The notes beneath the pieces were generated by a model. It saw only the letters and a program-made list of their open reading frames with translations. It had not been told where the DNA came from and did no database searches. Of a DNA stretch of 64,000 bases, positions 43,093 through 51,540 are shown piece by piece; within the stretch, counting starts at the first letter, position 1; each line of letters starts with the position of its first letter. The position numbers were made by a program, and so were the translations under genes. This DNA is from Halorussus salinus (GTDB lineage: Archaea > Halobacteriota > Halobacteria > Halobacteriales > Haladaptataceae), in contig NZ_ML974127.1 in NCBI RefSeq assembly GCF_004765815.2, positions 1,218,927-1,282,926 of the forward strand, given 5' to 3'.

Positions 43093-44052
43093 ATGGACCA
43101 ACCCACCGCGACCCAGCGTTGCGAGCGCGTCCTCGACGCGGTTAGCTCGGCGGTCGTCGCCGACGAGGAGTTCCTCGAAACCGTCCTCACCGGCATCCTC
43201 GCCCGCGGGCACGTCCTGCTGGAAGACGTGCCGGGGACGGGCAAGACCCTGACCGCGCGGTCGTTCGCCGACGCGCTCGGCCTCTCCTTTTCGCGCATCC
43301 AGTTCACGCCCGACCTGCTTCCGGCCGACATCACAGGGTCGAACGTCTACGACGAGGGGACCGGCGAGTTCGAGTTCTCGCCCGGCCCGGTCTTCGCCAA
43401 CGTCGTCCTCGCCGACGAGATAAACCGCGCGCCGCCCAAGACTCAGGCCGCGCTACTGGAGGCGATGGGCGAGGGGCAGGTCACGGTGGACGGGACGACT
43501 CACGACCTCCCGACGCCGTTCTTCGTGCTGGCCACGCAGAACCCCGTCGAGCAGGAGGGCACCTTCGGCCTGCCGGAGGCCCAGCGGGACCGCTTCATCG
43601 TCAAGACGACGATGGGGTATCCGGAGTTCGAGGGCGAGCGCGAGCTGGTGGACCGGCGCGCGGACCGGACCGCCAAGGCTCCGAGCGTCGGGTCGGTCGT
43701 GGAGGGCCGGGAGGTCGCGGCCATCCAGCGCGTCCTCGAATCGGTCCGCGTGGACGGGAAGCTTCGGGACTACGTGGTCGCGCTCGGCCGCGCGACCAGA
43801 GCGGACGACCGGGTGGCGGTGGGCGTCTCTCCTCGGGGCATCCAGCGACTCTTCGAGGCGGCCCGCGCCAGCGCGGTCGTCTCGGGCCGGGACTACGTGG
43901 TCCCCGACGACGTGAAGCGCGTCGCCGAACCGACGTTCGCCCACCGCCTCGTGCTGACAGACGAGGCGAGCGTCCGCGGCACGGACCCGAGCGCGATAGT
44001 CGCTGACGTGCTGGACCGCGTGGAGGTCCCGGCCGTGAAGTCGGCACGATAA
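43093..44052 (+). CDS. MoxR family AAA+ ATPase
   Basis: 319 aa. Walker A 'EDVPGTGKTLTARS', Walker B 'NVVLADEINR', sensor 'FFVLATQNPVEQEGTFGLPE' and the C-terminal lid 'VGVSPRGIQRLFEAARASAV' are clear. MoxR ATPases act as chaperones for cofactor insertion or complex assembly together with DUF58/VWA partner proteins. The usual DUF58 and transglutaminase partners are not adjacent but lie about 10 kb downstream (53.9-60.8 kb). Leaderless start is likely. Confidence 0.93.
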   Translation: MDQPTATQRCERVLDAVSSAVVADEEFLETVLTGILARGHVLLEDVPGTGKTLTARSFADALGLSFSRIQFTPDLLPADITGSNVYDEGTGEFEFSPGPVFANVVLADEINRAPPKTQAALLEAMGEGQVTVDGTTHDLPTPFFVLATQNPVEQEGTFGLPEAQRDRFIVKTTMGYPEFEGERELVDRRADRTAKAPSVGSVVEGREVAAIQRVLESVRVDGKLRDYVVALGRATRADDRVAVGVSPRGIQRLFEAARASAVVSGRDYVVPDDVKRVAEPTFAHRLVLTDEASVRGTDPSAIVADVLDRVEVPAVKSAR

Positions 44053-44187
44053 GGTCCCGTCCGTGAAGTCTGCGCGCTGAGGGTCACGAGGAGGTCCCTT
44101 GATTCGCTCCCCGAACGTCATCGGGAGCGTTCCCGGCCCGCGACAATCGCCCGAGGAGCCTTGCCCCCGCGACCGAATCGCCCCGGC

Positions 44188-44526
44188 ATGGTCGAGAAGG
44201 CGAGACGCGCGCCGGTCGGAGACGACGAACCGGACGCCGAGAGGGACTTCGGAGCAGACGAGGAGAACGCCGACCGCGAGTGGGAGATTCTGGCCCGCGA
44301 GGAGGCCGACTCGCAACCGCGCTACGTCGGCACCGTCCGGGCCGAGGACGCCGAGGCCGCTCACGAGGAGGCCACCCGACTGTTCTGCTGGTACGACCAC
44401 GAGATCTTGGTCTGCCCCGCGAGCGCGATTCGGCGGTTCTCGGCGGACGCGGTGGCGTCGTCGGAAGGCGAATCCGCGGCGGCGGTGCCGGAGTCGGGGA
44501 CCGAAGGCCGGACGCACGAGCTATAA
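44188..44526 (+). CDS. rSAM-partnered protein, Htur_1727 family (RiPP-like candidate)
   Basis: 112 aa. 'MVEKARRAP' at the start, 'REWEILAREEADSQPRYVG' then 'AEDAEAAHEEATRLFCWYDH' and 'ILVCPASAIRRFSAD' match what I recall of the haloarchaeal Htur_1727 family, annotated as partner of a radical SAM/SPASM enzyme and as a possible modified peptide precursor. The middle has a PaaB-like strand order. Two cysteines (LFCWY and LVCPA). No radical SAM gene is adjacent. Family assignment is from memory of the motif and is moderate. Confidence 0.7.
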   Translation: MVEKARRAPVGDDEPDAERDFGADEENADREWEILAREEADSQPRYVGTVRAEDAEAAHEEATRLFCWYDHEILVCPASAIRRFSADAVASSEGESAAAVPESGTEGRTHEL

Positions 44527-44687
44527 TTTACTGTCTTTACTGTTGGTTTAGTTGTGTTATCCGTGAGTGTAGATATGTCTCGGGTGCCGGAATCTGACTG
44601 ACCGACTCTCCGGACCTGTTCGTGCCGTCTCCTCTGGAACCGTTCGTGCCGTCTTCTCTGGAACTGCAACCGAATTGCACCGTGACC

Positions 44688-44759
44688 GCGACAGCAACGG
44701 CGACTGCGACAGCAACGGCGACTGCGACAGCAACGCCGACTGCGACAGCAACGGCGACC
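44688..44759. repeat. Four 18-bp tandem repeats
   Basis: Units of gcgacagcaacggcgact: 44688-44705, 44706-44723, 44724-44741 (one base different) and 44742-44759 (last base different), in a 500-bp gap between genes. Just upstream, 'cgtgccgtctcctctggaac' is duplicated (44620-44664 region), and downstream 'accgcgaccgccctgcacagc' is duplicated (about 44801-44855). The gap holds no gene. Confidence 0.85.
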
Positions 44760-44884
44760 GCTATTATCGCCGACTCCTCGGAGTCACCACAACCGCGACT
44801 GCACTGCAACCGCGACCGCCCTGCACAGCACCGCGACCGCCCTGCACAGCACCGCGACCGCGCGGCCCCGCGACCGCACCGTAA

Positions 44885-44940
44885 CCGCGCCCCCGTACCT
44901 CCCCGCTTGCTCGGGCACGAGGCCCTCGCGGCGCGTCCTG
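44885..44940 (+). repeat. Second dispersed intergenic motif, copy a
   Basis: 'ccgcgcccccgtacctccccgc' and 'cgcggcgcgtcctg' separated by about 20 bp; the same two blocks occur at 53591-53672. Preceded in both places by 'ctgcacagcaccgc' units. The TATA box of the next gene ('aaaatttaag', about 44992-45001) follows. Confidence 0.6.
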
Positions 44941-45023
44941 TCGTCGTCGGAGATGCGCGCTCTCGGTCCCGTCGCCCCGGCGTGCGGTCCAAAATTTAAG
45001 CCACCACCGGTCCACGGTAGCGT

Positions 45024-46448
45024 ATGACGCATGACTGTTCGTTCCTCTCGGACCTCGACCTCTCCGGCGAGGTCTCCTTCGGCGACTCGGTGCGCGAGAG
45101 CCACGCCGCGGACTTCGGCGCGGAGGAGCGCGGCGAGGGCGTCGTCCCCGACGCCGTGGTCTGGCCCGAATCGACCGCCGACGTGGCGGCCGTCCTCCCG
45201 GCGGCCGACGAGCGCGGGGTGCCCGTCACGCCCTACGCCGCCGGGACGAGTCTGGAGGGCAACGCCGTGCCCGCCCACCGCGGCGTCAGCCTCGACCTCT
45301 CGCGGATGGACGCCGTGCTGGACGTTCGCCCCGACGACTTCCAAATCGACGTGGAACCGGGATTACTGGGCGCGCAGGTGGACGAAGCGGTCGCCGAAGA
45401 AGGACTGTTCTTCCCGCCGTTGCCCTCCTCGGGCGACATCTCGACCGTCGGCGGGATGATAGCCAACGACGCCTCGGGGATGAAGACGGTCAAGTACGGC
45501 GAGATTTCCGACTGGGTGCTGGCGCTGGAGGTCGTTCTGGCCGACGGCTCCGTGATTACGACCGGGAGCAGGGCCGCGAAGACCTCCAGCGGCTACAACC
45601 TCACGGACCTGTTCGTCGGGAGCGAGGGCACCCTCGGCGTCGTCACGCGCGCGACGCTCGAACTCGCTGGCCGACCCGAACAGATTCGGGGCGCTCGCGC
45701 GCTGTTCCCGTCGCTGGACGACGCCGCCGAGGCGGTCTTCGACGCCGTGCGCTCGGGCGTGGACGTGGCGACCATCGAACTCGTGGACGCCGATTCGGCG
45801 CGGATGGCCAACGCCTACACCGGCACCGACTTGCCCGACGTACCGATGGTCTTCCTCGAATTCCACGCGAACCACGGCGTCGAGCGCGAAATCGAGTTCT
45901 GCGAACGACTCTTCGCGGACCACGACTGCCAGCGGTTCGAGACGGCCGCGGACGACGACGCGATGGACGACCTCTGGCGGGCGCGCAAGGACCTCGCGTA
46001 CGCCATCCAGTTGTGGGACCCCGACCTGACCGCGCTCCACCCCGGCGACGTGACCGTGCCCATCAGCGCGTACCCCGAGATGGTCCGGTTCGTCAAGTCG
46101 CTCGCCGACGACCGGGACCTGCTGGTCCCCTGCTTCGGCCACGCGGGCGACGGCAACCTCCACTACTCCGTGCTGGTGGACGAGGAGAACGACGCCGAAG
46201 TCGAGCGCGCTCACGACCTCTACGCCGCCACCGTCGAGAAGGCCATCGACCTCGGGGGCACCGCGACGGGCGAACACGGCGTCGGTCTCGGCAAGCGCGA
46301 GTTCCTCGAAAGCGAACACGGTCCCGAGAGCGTCGAGGCGATGCGCCGCCTGAAGCGCGCGTTCGACCCCCGAGACACCCTGAATCCGGGGAAGATATTC
46401 CCCGAGACGGTAGACGGCGAGCGGGTGCGACTCGGCGAATCCGACTGA
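45024..46448 (+). CDS. FAD-linked oxidase, GlcD/D-lactate dehydrogenase type
   Basis: 474 aa. FAD_binding_4 (PCMH) domain: 'VVWPESTADVAAVLPAADER', 'TPYAAGTSLEGNAVP', 'STVGGMIANDASGMKTVKYG' and 'SSGYNLTDLFVGSEGTLGVV'. FAD-oxidase C-terminal domain: 'HPGDVTVPISAYPEMV', 'PCFGHAGDGNLHYSV' and 'GTATGEHGVGLGKREFLE', with the expected His residues. Such enzymes oxidise glycolate or D-2-hydroxy acids (D-lactate) and feed electrons to quinone. No GlcE/F partner or Fe-S protein gene is adjacent, so the single-subunit D-lactate-type role is more likely. Leaderless promoter at 44992-45001. Confidence 0.9.
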   Translation: MTHDCSFLSDLDLSGEVSFGDSVRESHAADFGAEERGEGVVPDAVVWPESTADVAAVLPAADERGVPVTPYAAGTSLEGNAVPAHRGVSLDLSRMDAVLDVRPDDFQIDVEPGLLGAQVDEAVAEEGLFFPPLPSSGDISTVGGMIANDASGMKTVKYGEISDWVLALEVVLADGSVITTGSRAAKTSSGYNLTDLFVGSEGTLGVVTRATLELAGRPEQIRGARALFPSLDDAAEAVFDAVRSGVDVATIELVDADSARMANAYTGTDLPDVPMVFLEFHANHGVEREIEFCERLFADHDCQRFETAADDDAMDDLWRARKDLAYAIQLWDPDLTALHPGDVTVPISAYPEMVRFVKSLADDRDLLVPCFGHAGDGNLHYSVLVDEENDAEVERAHDLYAATVEKAIDLGGTATGEHGVGLGKREFLESEHGPESVEAMRRLKRAFDPRDTLNPGKIFPETVDGERVRLGESD

Positions 46449-46509
46449 GCGCGATTCGTTCGGCGTCGAAGCGAGTACACTTATCACTCGCCTGCCACTC
46501 GCTTTTCGT

Positions 46510-47463
46510 ATGACCGCCGACCTCGTTCCGACCCGCGACGTTCGCCGCGAGAACCTGACCGGCACGCTGTTCGCCGGACTGGGCCGCGGCCCGCACCCCG
46601 GCGTCCTCGTCGTCCACGGGTCGGGCGGTGGCGGCGGCTACGAACGACGCTACGCCCGCCGACTCGCCCACCACGGCTACACCGCTTTCTGCGTCGAGTA
46701 CTTCGACGCTCCCGGCCGCCCCGACGCGCTGGACCGCATCCCGCTGTCGTACTTTGGCCGGGCCGTCGAGTGGCTCCTCGGCCAGTCGGAAACCGACGGC
46801 CAACGGGTCGGCGCGGTCGGCTTCTCGCGCGGCGGCGAGGCCGCGATGCTGACCGGCGCGCACTTCGAGGGCGTCGGCGCGGTCGTCGCCTACTCCGCCA
46901 GCGGCTACGCGTTCCCCGCGCCGACGTGGATGCCCGGCGTCGAGGTCGAAGGTCCGGCGTGGACGCGCGACGGCGACCCGGTGCCCTACCTCCCGGTGGA
47001 CGAACTCGTCGAGGAGGAACAGGACGGCTTCGAGGACGTGGTGGAGAACGAGGACGTGGACGCCTCAACCTCCGCGGTGGCGAACGCGACCGACGAGCAA
47101 CGCCGCCGAGCGACGATTCCGGTCGAGCGAATCGACGGCCCGGTCCTGCTCGTCTCGGGCGGCGAGGACGCCATCTGGCCCTCTGCGGACCTCTCGCGGG
47201 TCGCCACCGACCGCCTCGACGCCAGCGACCACTCGTGGCGCTACGACCTCCTCGTCCATCCGGACGCGGGACACGCGATTCGGACGCCCTACCGGTCCGG
47301 CGGCGGGAGCGCCCCCGAGGAGGCTTCCGCCGCCGGGCCGGACCCCGACGCCGACCACCGACTCGGCGGGACCCGCCGAGCGAACGCCCGCGCCGCGGCC
47401 GAGGCGTGGCGGGTCGCCCTCGACTACCTCCGGCGGGGACTCCGGAGCGACGAGGAGTCGTAG
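46510..47463 (+). CDS. Alpha/beta hydrolase (BAAT/dienelactone hydrolase-like)
   Basis: 317 aa. Nucleophile elbow 'VGAVGFSRGGEAAML' with catalytic Ser (about residue 110), acid in 'VSGGEDAIWPSADL', and His in 'LLVHPDAGHAIRTP'. An oxyanion region 'VLVVHGSGGGGGYERRYARR' precedes. The domain order matches BAAT/acyl-CoA thioester hydrolase C-terminal domains. An acidic insert (about residues 160-195) is typical of haloarchaeal surfaces. Substrate not predictable. 61 bp downstream of the FAD oxidase, same strand. Confidence 0.85.
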   Translation: MTADLVPTRDVRRENLTGTLFAGLGRGPHPGVLVVHGSGGGGGYERRYARRLAHHGYTAFCVEYFDAPGRPDALDRIPLSYFGRAVEWLLGQSETDGQRVGAVGFSRGGEAAMLTGAHFEGVGAVVAYSASGYAFPAPTWMPGVEVEGPAWTRDGDPVPYLPVDELVEEEQDGFEDVVENEDVDASTSAVANATDEQRRRATIPVERIDGPVLLVSGGEDAIWPSADLSRVATDRLDASDHSWRYDLLVHPDAGHAIRTPYRSGGGSAPEEASAAGPDPDADHRLGGTRRANARAAAEAWRVALDYLRRGLRSDEES

Positions 47464-47483
47464 GACCGCTTCGTGACTCCCCG

Positions 47484-48026
47484 CTACCGGTCCCGCTTTC
47501 GGACGGCGCGCCACAGGACTGCCGCCAGTAGCACCGCGCCAGCGACCCCCGCCGCGGCGGGACCGACGGCGTGGCGCTCGGTCGCGTCGCGGTACTCGGC
47601 CGGGACCTCCTCGGCCCGCTCCATCCGGAGGTACTGGTCGCTCCCGGCTGTCCGAATCAACTCCTCTTGCCACGCCGGGAACGCGTCGGGGACCGCCGCG
47701 GGGGCCACCAACCGCGGGCGCTCGGCGCGGTAGGCGGTGCCGCCGTAGACGACGACGCACTCGTCGGCCGCCCGGACGTTCCGGTACCAGTCCACGTCGG
47801 TCCCGTAGGGCAGTGGCACGACGACCCGGTCGCCGACCTCGCTCACGAGGACCGGCGTGTCGTACCGTGCGCCGGACCGCCGCCCGACGTGGCGCACGAT
47901 GCCGTAGGGCGAGAACCGCCGCCCCGCGAACCGCATCGTGAAGGGATTCAGCAGTCGCTTGTTGAAGCCTCGAACGCGGTCTTGGACTTGACGGTAGCGT
48001 GAACGCTGTTTACTCGTTGCCCCCAT
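47484..48026 (-). CDS. Deazaflavin (F420)-type nitroreductase family protein
   Basis: 180 aa. FDOR/Ddn-like split barrel: 'RVRGFNKRLLNPFTMRFAGR', 'VRHVGRRSGARYDTPVLV', 'VVVPLPYGTDVDWYRNVRAA' and 'ECVVVYGGTAYRAERPRLV' are the typical cofactor-site segments. A C-terminal hydrophobic helix (about residues 153-175) adds a membrane anchor, uncommon for the family. Haloarchaea have F420, so an F420H2-dependent reduction is likely. Convergent with the hydrolase gene. Confidence 0.85.
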   Translation of the reverse strand: MGATSKQRSRYRQVQDRVRGFNKRLLNPFTMRFAGRRFSPYGIVRHVGRRSGARYDTPVLVSEVGDRVVVPLPYGTDVDWYRNVRAADECVVVYGGTAYRAERPRLVAPAAVPDAFPAWQEELIRTAGSDQYLRMERAEEVPAEYRDATERHAVGPAAAGVAGAVLLAAVLWRAVRKRDR

Positions 48027-48101
48027 AGCTCGGTTCGAAACGGCGACGAGCGACTTAGTTGTTGGTCGGTCGTCGGTTCGTCGAGTCGGCCGAACGCCAG
48101 C

Positions 48102-49640
48102 CTACGCCGTCACCTCCGGGAAGAACTCGCCGTGGAAGCCGAAGGGAATGTGGTGGGGCACCTCGGCGCGGGCCAGTTCCTCGAAGGACTCGCCGTCGAG
48201 GACGACGAGGAGGGACTCCTCGCGCTCGGCGTCGAGGACCGGCGCGAGGAGGACCCCGCGGTCCTCCGGGCGGGCGTCGTCGCTCGCGCTCTCGTCTGTC
48301 TCCCCGTCGCCAGCGCCCTCATCGACCGGTTTCGGCACGAAAATCGGCTCTCCGGCGTAGTGGCCGTCGGCCCACCACTCGGTCGCCGCGCCGGTCTCGA
48401 CGTTCACCTTGACGAGTCCGTTCTGGCCCTCGCGTCGGGTCGCCTGTCCGTAGGCGTAGCGGTACTGCTCGGTCCGGACTGCCGGGGAGGTTCGCGGGAG
48501 TTCCGTGCCGGTGTAGAGGTTTCGGCGGGTGACGTTCGCGTTCGAGTCGCCGCCCTCCTCGACGGGGACCCGGAACCTCGCCAACTCGCCGTCGGCCGCA
48601 TCGAGTTCCGGCCCGGAGTCGGGCGTAGCCTCCTCGTCCGGCTCGGTCTTCGCGTCACCGTCGTTCTCCTCGCCTTCGACCGCGCCCATGAACAGGTTCG
48701 AGACGATGCTGGCGTCGTCGTAGGCCACGAGGTCCACGACCAACTCGTCGCCCGACTCGAAGGCGTTGACCGTGTGGAAGAAGAAAAAGGGTTTCACGCG
48801 GCGCTCGACCGCGAGGTCCCCCGTCTCGCGCTCGAAGGCGAGGAATCGCGTGCCGCGCTCGGGCTTCCACCGGAACTTGTCGATGAACCCGCCCGTGCCC
48901 GGCAGGAGAAAGCGCATCGGGTTCGTGACGAACGGCGGTTCGATTAGCACGGCGTACCGCGGCGTGAGCGCGAAGCTGTGGAGGTACGCGGGCCGCTCGA
49001 CTTCGAGGGAAGCGATGGGGATTCGCTGGGCGAGCGCGCCCTCGGCGGGCGGGTCGTCCGGAACGCGGTAGAGGTGATACCGGTTCGTCCGCCCGAATTT
49101 CGTCGCGTAGCCGACCGTCTCGCCGCGCCGGTCGTCGCGCTGGAAGTGTGCAGTCGTGTGGTGGACGGTCATGTCGTCGCCGTACGCGAGGTCCCCTCTC
49201 GCTTCGAGGCTTTCGGGGTCGAACCGGACTCTCCGGGGCGTCTCGGTCAGCGCGACGTACTCGCCGCCGACGCGGGCGACGTTGACGTTCGCGTTGTCGG
49301 TCGGGTCGCCGACGAACGACTTCAACTGGTCGAGGTAGCTCCCCGAGGTGGCGAACTGGCTGGTGAGTCGGCCCTCCTCGATGGCCTCCCGGTAGGCGTC
49401 GGTCCGGAGGAACCGATTCGAGTAGGTGACGCCGTTCTGGCCCTCCTCGAACCGAAATTTGTGGAGCATCGCCAGTCCGTCGAACCAGTGTTCGACGCGC
49501 TCGCCCCCGACCTCGAACTTGCCGGGGCCGTTGCGGACCAGCGACCCCGAGAGCCACGCCGGAATCTCGCCCTCGACGGGGAGCGCGAGGTCGTCGTGTT
49601 CGGCGTCGAGCGACCGGAATCCGGGGCTGTAGGCTGGCAT
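48102..49640 (-). CDS. Carotenoid oxygenase (retinal-forming type)
   Basis: 512 aa from the ATG at 49640. Seven-bladed propeller with four iron-binding His: 'TVHHTTAHFQRD', 'YLHSFALTPR', 'FFHTVNAFESG' and C-terminal 'FGFHGEFFPE'. N-terminal 'GSLVRNGPGKFEVGGERVEH' is family-typical. In haloarchaea such enzymes may cleave beta-carotene to retinal for rhodopsins; here no rhodopsin gene is in the window. An acidic insert near residues 385-420 ('EGEENDGDAKTEPDEEAT') is a surface loop. Confidence 0.9.
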   Translation of the reverse strand: MPAYSPGFRSLDAEHDDLALPVEGEIPAWLSGSLVRNGPGKFEVGGERVEHWFDGLAMLHKFRFEEGQNGVTYSNRFLRTDAYREAIEEGRLTSQFATSGSYLDQLKSFVGDPTDNANVNVARVGGEYVALTETPRRVRFDPESLEARGDLAYGDDMTVHHTTAHFQRDDRRGETVGYATKFGRTNRYHLYRVPDDPPAEGALAQRIPIASLEVERPAYLHSFALTPRYAVLIEPPFVTNPMRFLLPGTGGFIDKFRWKPERGTRFLAFERETGDLAVERRVKPFFFFHTVNAFESGDELVVDLVAYDDASIVSNLFMGAVEGEENDGDAKTEPDEEATPDSGPELDAADGELARFRVPVEEGGDSNANVTRRNLYTGTELPRTSPAVRTEQYRYAYGQATRREGQNGLVKVNVETGAATEWWADGHYAGEPIFVPKPVDEGAGDGETDESASDDARPEDRGVLLAPVLDAEREESLLVVLDGESFEELARAEVPHHIPFGFHGEFFPEVTA

Positions 49641-49729
49641 TCGTCTCTCACATGGAACTCCTCCGCGAAAACCGTGGTGGTCGATAGCACGGCGCGAGTA
49701 AGAGAGACCGACTGTCCGGTCTCGCCGTC

Positions 49730-50929
49730 TCACGCCTCCCGGTGACGGTCCACGGACTTGACCCACGGCCCGGAGACCAGCAACCCGTCGCCGTCGAGGA
49801 GCAGTCCGCTTCCTCGGCGGTACCTCGGATACCACCCGCACTGGTCTTCCCACGTCTTCTCCGCGACGCGGAACCGGTCGCGGCGCTCGCCCGACGCGGC
49901 GTCGAAGGCGCGGACGTACCCCCGCTGGTCGAAGACGTAGACCAGCGACCCGTTCGAGGCCGCGTCGGCGATTCCGGGGGCGTCCTCGGCGTCGCCGTCC
50001 TGCTCGCCAGCGATACGCCAGCGCTCGTCGCCCGACGAGCGCGAGAAGGCGACGAAAGCTCCTCGGTCGGTCCCGACGAAGAAGGTCTCGGCGTCGCGTT
50101 CGGTGGCGCTGACGGTACCGGAAATCGAAGCGGTCCATCGTTCGGCCCCCGAGTCGGGCGCGAGCGCGGCGACGTTCCCGTCGTCGCTGGCGACGTGGAC
50201 CGCCGACTCGTCGGCGAACGCGTCCTGCCAGATTCGCTCGCCGACCGCAGTCCGCCACCGTCGGCGTCCGTCCTCGACCGCGAGTCCGTAGACGCTCCCG
50301 GCCTCGGTCCCCGCGACCACGGTGTCGCCGACGACCTTCGGGCCGGTCCAGACCATCCCGTCCACCTCGGTCGCCCAGTCCTCGTCGCCGGTCTCGGCGT
50401 CGAGCGCGACGACGCGGTGGGTGAAGGCGTCGCTGTTCGGGTCCACGTCGGCCTCCTCGGAGTGAGAGATACCGACGAGCAAGCGTCCGTCGGTTTTCGC
50501 CGGTTGGCCCCACGCGCCGCCGCCGTAGGACTCGCGTCCGCCAGCGTCGTACTGCCACTCGACGCGGCCGGTGCGCTGGTCGAGCGCGTACACGTAGTCC
50601 GCGCCGGTGCCGAAGTAGACGCTCCCGTCGGCCACCAGCGGGACCCCGGCCCCGCCGCCGGTCACGGTGAACACCCAGTTCGGGCCGCCGTCGAACCCTC
50701 GGAGCGAGACGACGCGCGCCAGCATGTCACCGCTCGTCGCGCCGTGGTTCTCCGCGGCGTAGACCGCGTACTCGCCGACGACGGGGCGTGACCAACGCTC
50801 GCCGTCGAACGTCCAGTACGGTTCCCTGCGGTCGAGACACCGGTTCTCCTCGAACCACCAGTAGCCGCCGACGCCGACCGCCGCGGTGCCGAGTCCGCCG
50901 AGGAGTTGGCGGCGACTGAACTCCCTCAT
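49730..50929 (-). CDS. Tat-exported PQQ-like beta-propeller protein
   Basis: 399 aa. Tat signal 'MREFSRRQLLGGLGTAAVGV'. Then repeated WD/PQQ-type blades, each with 'VYALDQRTGRVEWQYDAG', 'VVALDAETGDEDWATEVDG', 'VYGLAVEDGRRRWRTAVGE', 'VAALAPDSGAERWTASISG', 'FVAFSRSSGDERWRIAGEQ' and 'VRAFDAASGERRDRF', that is about seven. No catalytic residues of quinoprotein dehydrogenases are seen, so it is more like a BamB-type scaffold or cell-surface binding protein. Same strand as the flanking genes. Confidence 0.88.
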   Translation of the reverse strand: MREFSRRQLLGGLGTAAVGVGGYWWFEENRCLDRREPYWTFDGERWSRPVVGEYAVYAAENHGATSGDMLARVVSLRGFDGGPNWVFTVTGGGAGVPLVADGSVYFGTGADYVYALDQRTGRVEWQYDAGGRESYGGGAWGQPAKTDGRLLVGISHSEEADVDPNSDAFTHRVVALDAETGDEDWATEVDGMVWTGPKVVGDTVVAGTEAGSVYGLAVEDGRRRWRTAVGERIWQDAFADESAVHVASDDGNVAALAPDSGAERWTASISGTVSATERDAETFFVGTDRGAFVAFSRSSGDERWRIAGEQDGDAEDAPGIADAASNGSLVYVFDQRGYVRAFDAASGERRDRFRVAEKTWEDQCGWYPRYRRGSGLLLDGDGLLVSGPWVKSVDRHREA

Positions 50930-50983
50930 TCGGCGAAAAAGATTACTCTGCCGTCATAAGTCTTCTACTCTCGGTCGGAGCGG

Positions 50984-51454
50984 TCACTCACAGCCGAGCT
51001 TTCGGGTAATCGCCCCGTTCTCGGTGACCGTGAACTCCAATCGAATCCGGCCGCCCTGCTCGGTGCAGTCTTCGGCCAGCGACCCGACTCGGCCGTCGGA
51101 GAGGTCGGCTTTCCCAGTCGCGTTCCCGGCGCGAACGTAGACGACGTACTCGCCGTGAGTACCGTTCAGCGCGGCGGCGTCGAGCGTCGCGGCGTCGAGT
51201 TCGTCACCCGCCGAGCGAGCGTCGAGGAGGAACTCGTCCCAGCGGACGACCGACTCGTTCTCGACGACGAGGAGCGAGACCATCCGGTCGGTCGTGTCGT
51301 GGTTCTCGACGCGTATCTCTTCGAGCGCCGGTGGCCGCGAGTCGTCGGTTCCGGGCGCGAGCGCGGCCGAACAGCCAGCGAGGCCGACGAGGAGGGCCAG
51401 ACAGAGCCACGCGGCGGCGCGTCGGGATGAGGAGGGACCCGTGTGCGGGGACAT
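50984..51454 (-). CDS. Secreted lipoprotein, unknown
   Basis: 156 aa from the ATG at 51454. Signal with lipobox 'LALLVGLAGCSAA' (Cys about residue 28), so membrane-anchored outside the cell. The mature part is an immunoglobulin-like beta fold with 'IRVENHDTTDRMVSLLVVEN' and 'GRIRLEFTVTENGAITRKLG'. Two further Cys (about residue 135 and the second last residue) may form a disulfide. Function unknown. Confidence 0.78.
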   Translation of the reverse strand: MSPHTGPSSSRRAAAWLCLALLVGLAGCSAALAPGTDDSRPPALEEIRVENHDTTDRMVSLLVVENESVVRWDEFLLDARSAGDELDAATLDAAALNGTHGEYVVYVRAGNATGKADLSDGRVGSLAEDCTEQGGRIRLEFTVTENGAITRKLGCE

Positions 51455-51540
51455 CGGGCGAGGAATATCACCGGCCGAGTAAGTCGTTTCCGGAGTCGGG
51501 ATTTTCGGTCGTCGCTTCCGAGACCGAGCCGTCAGCGCCG

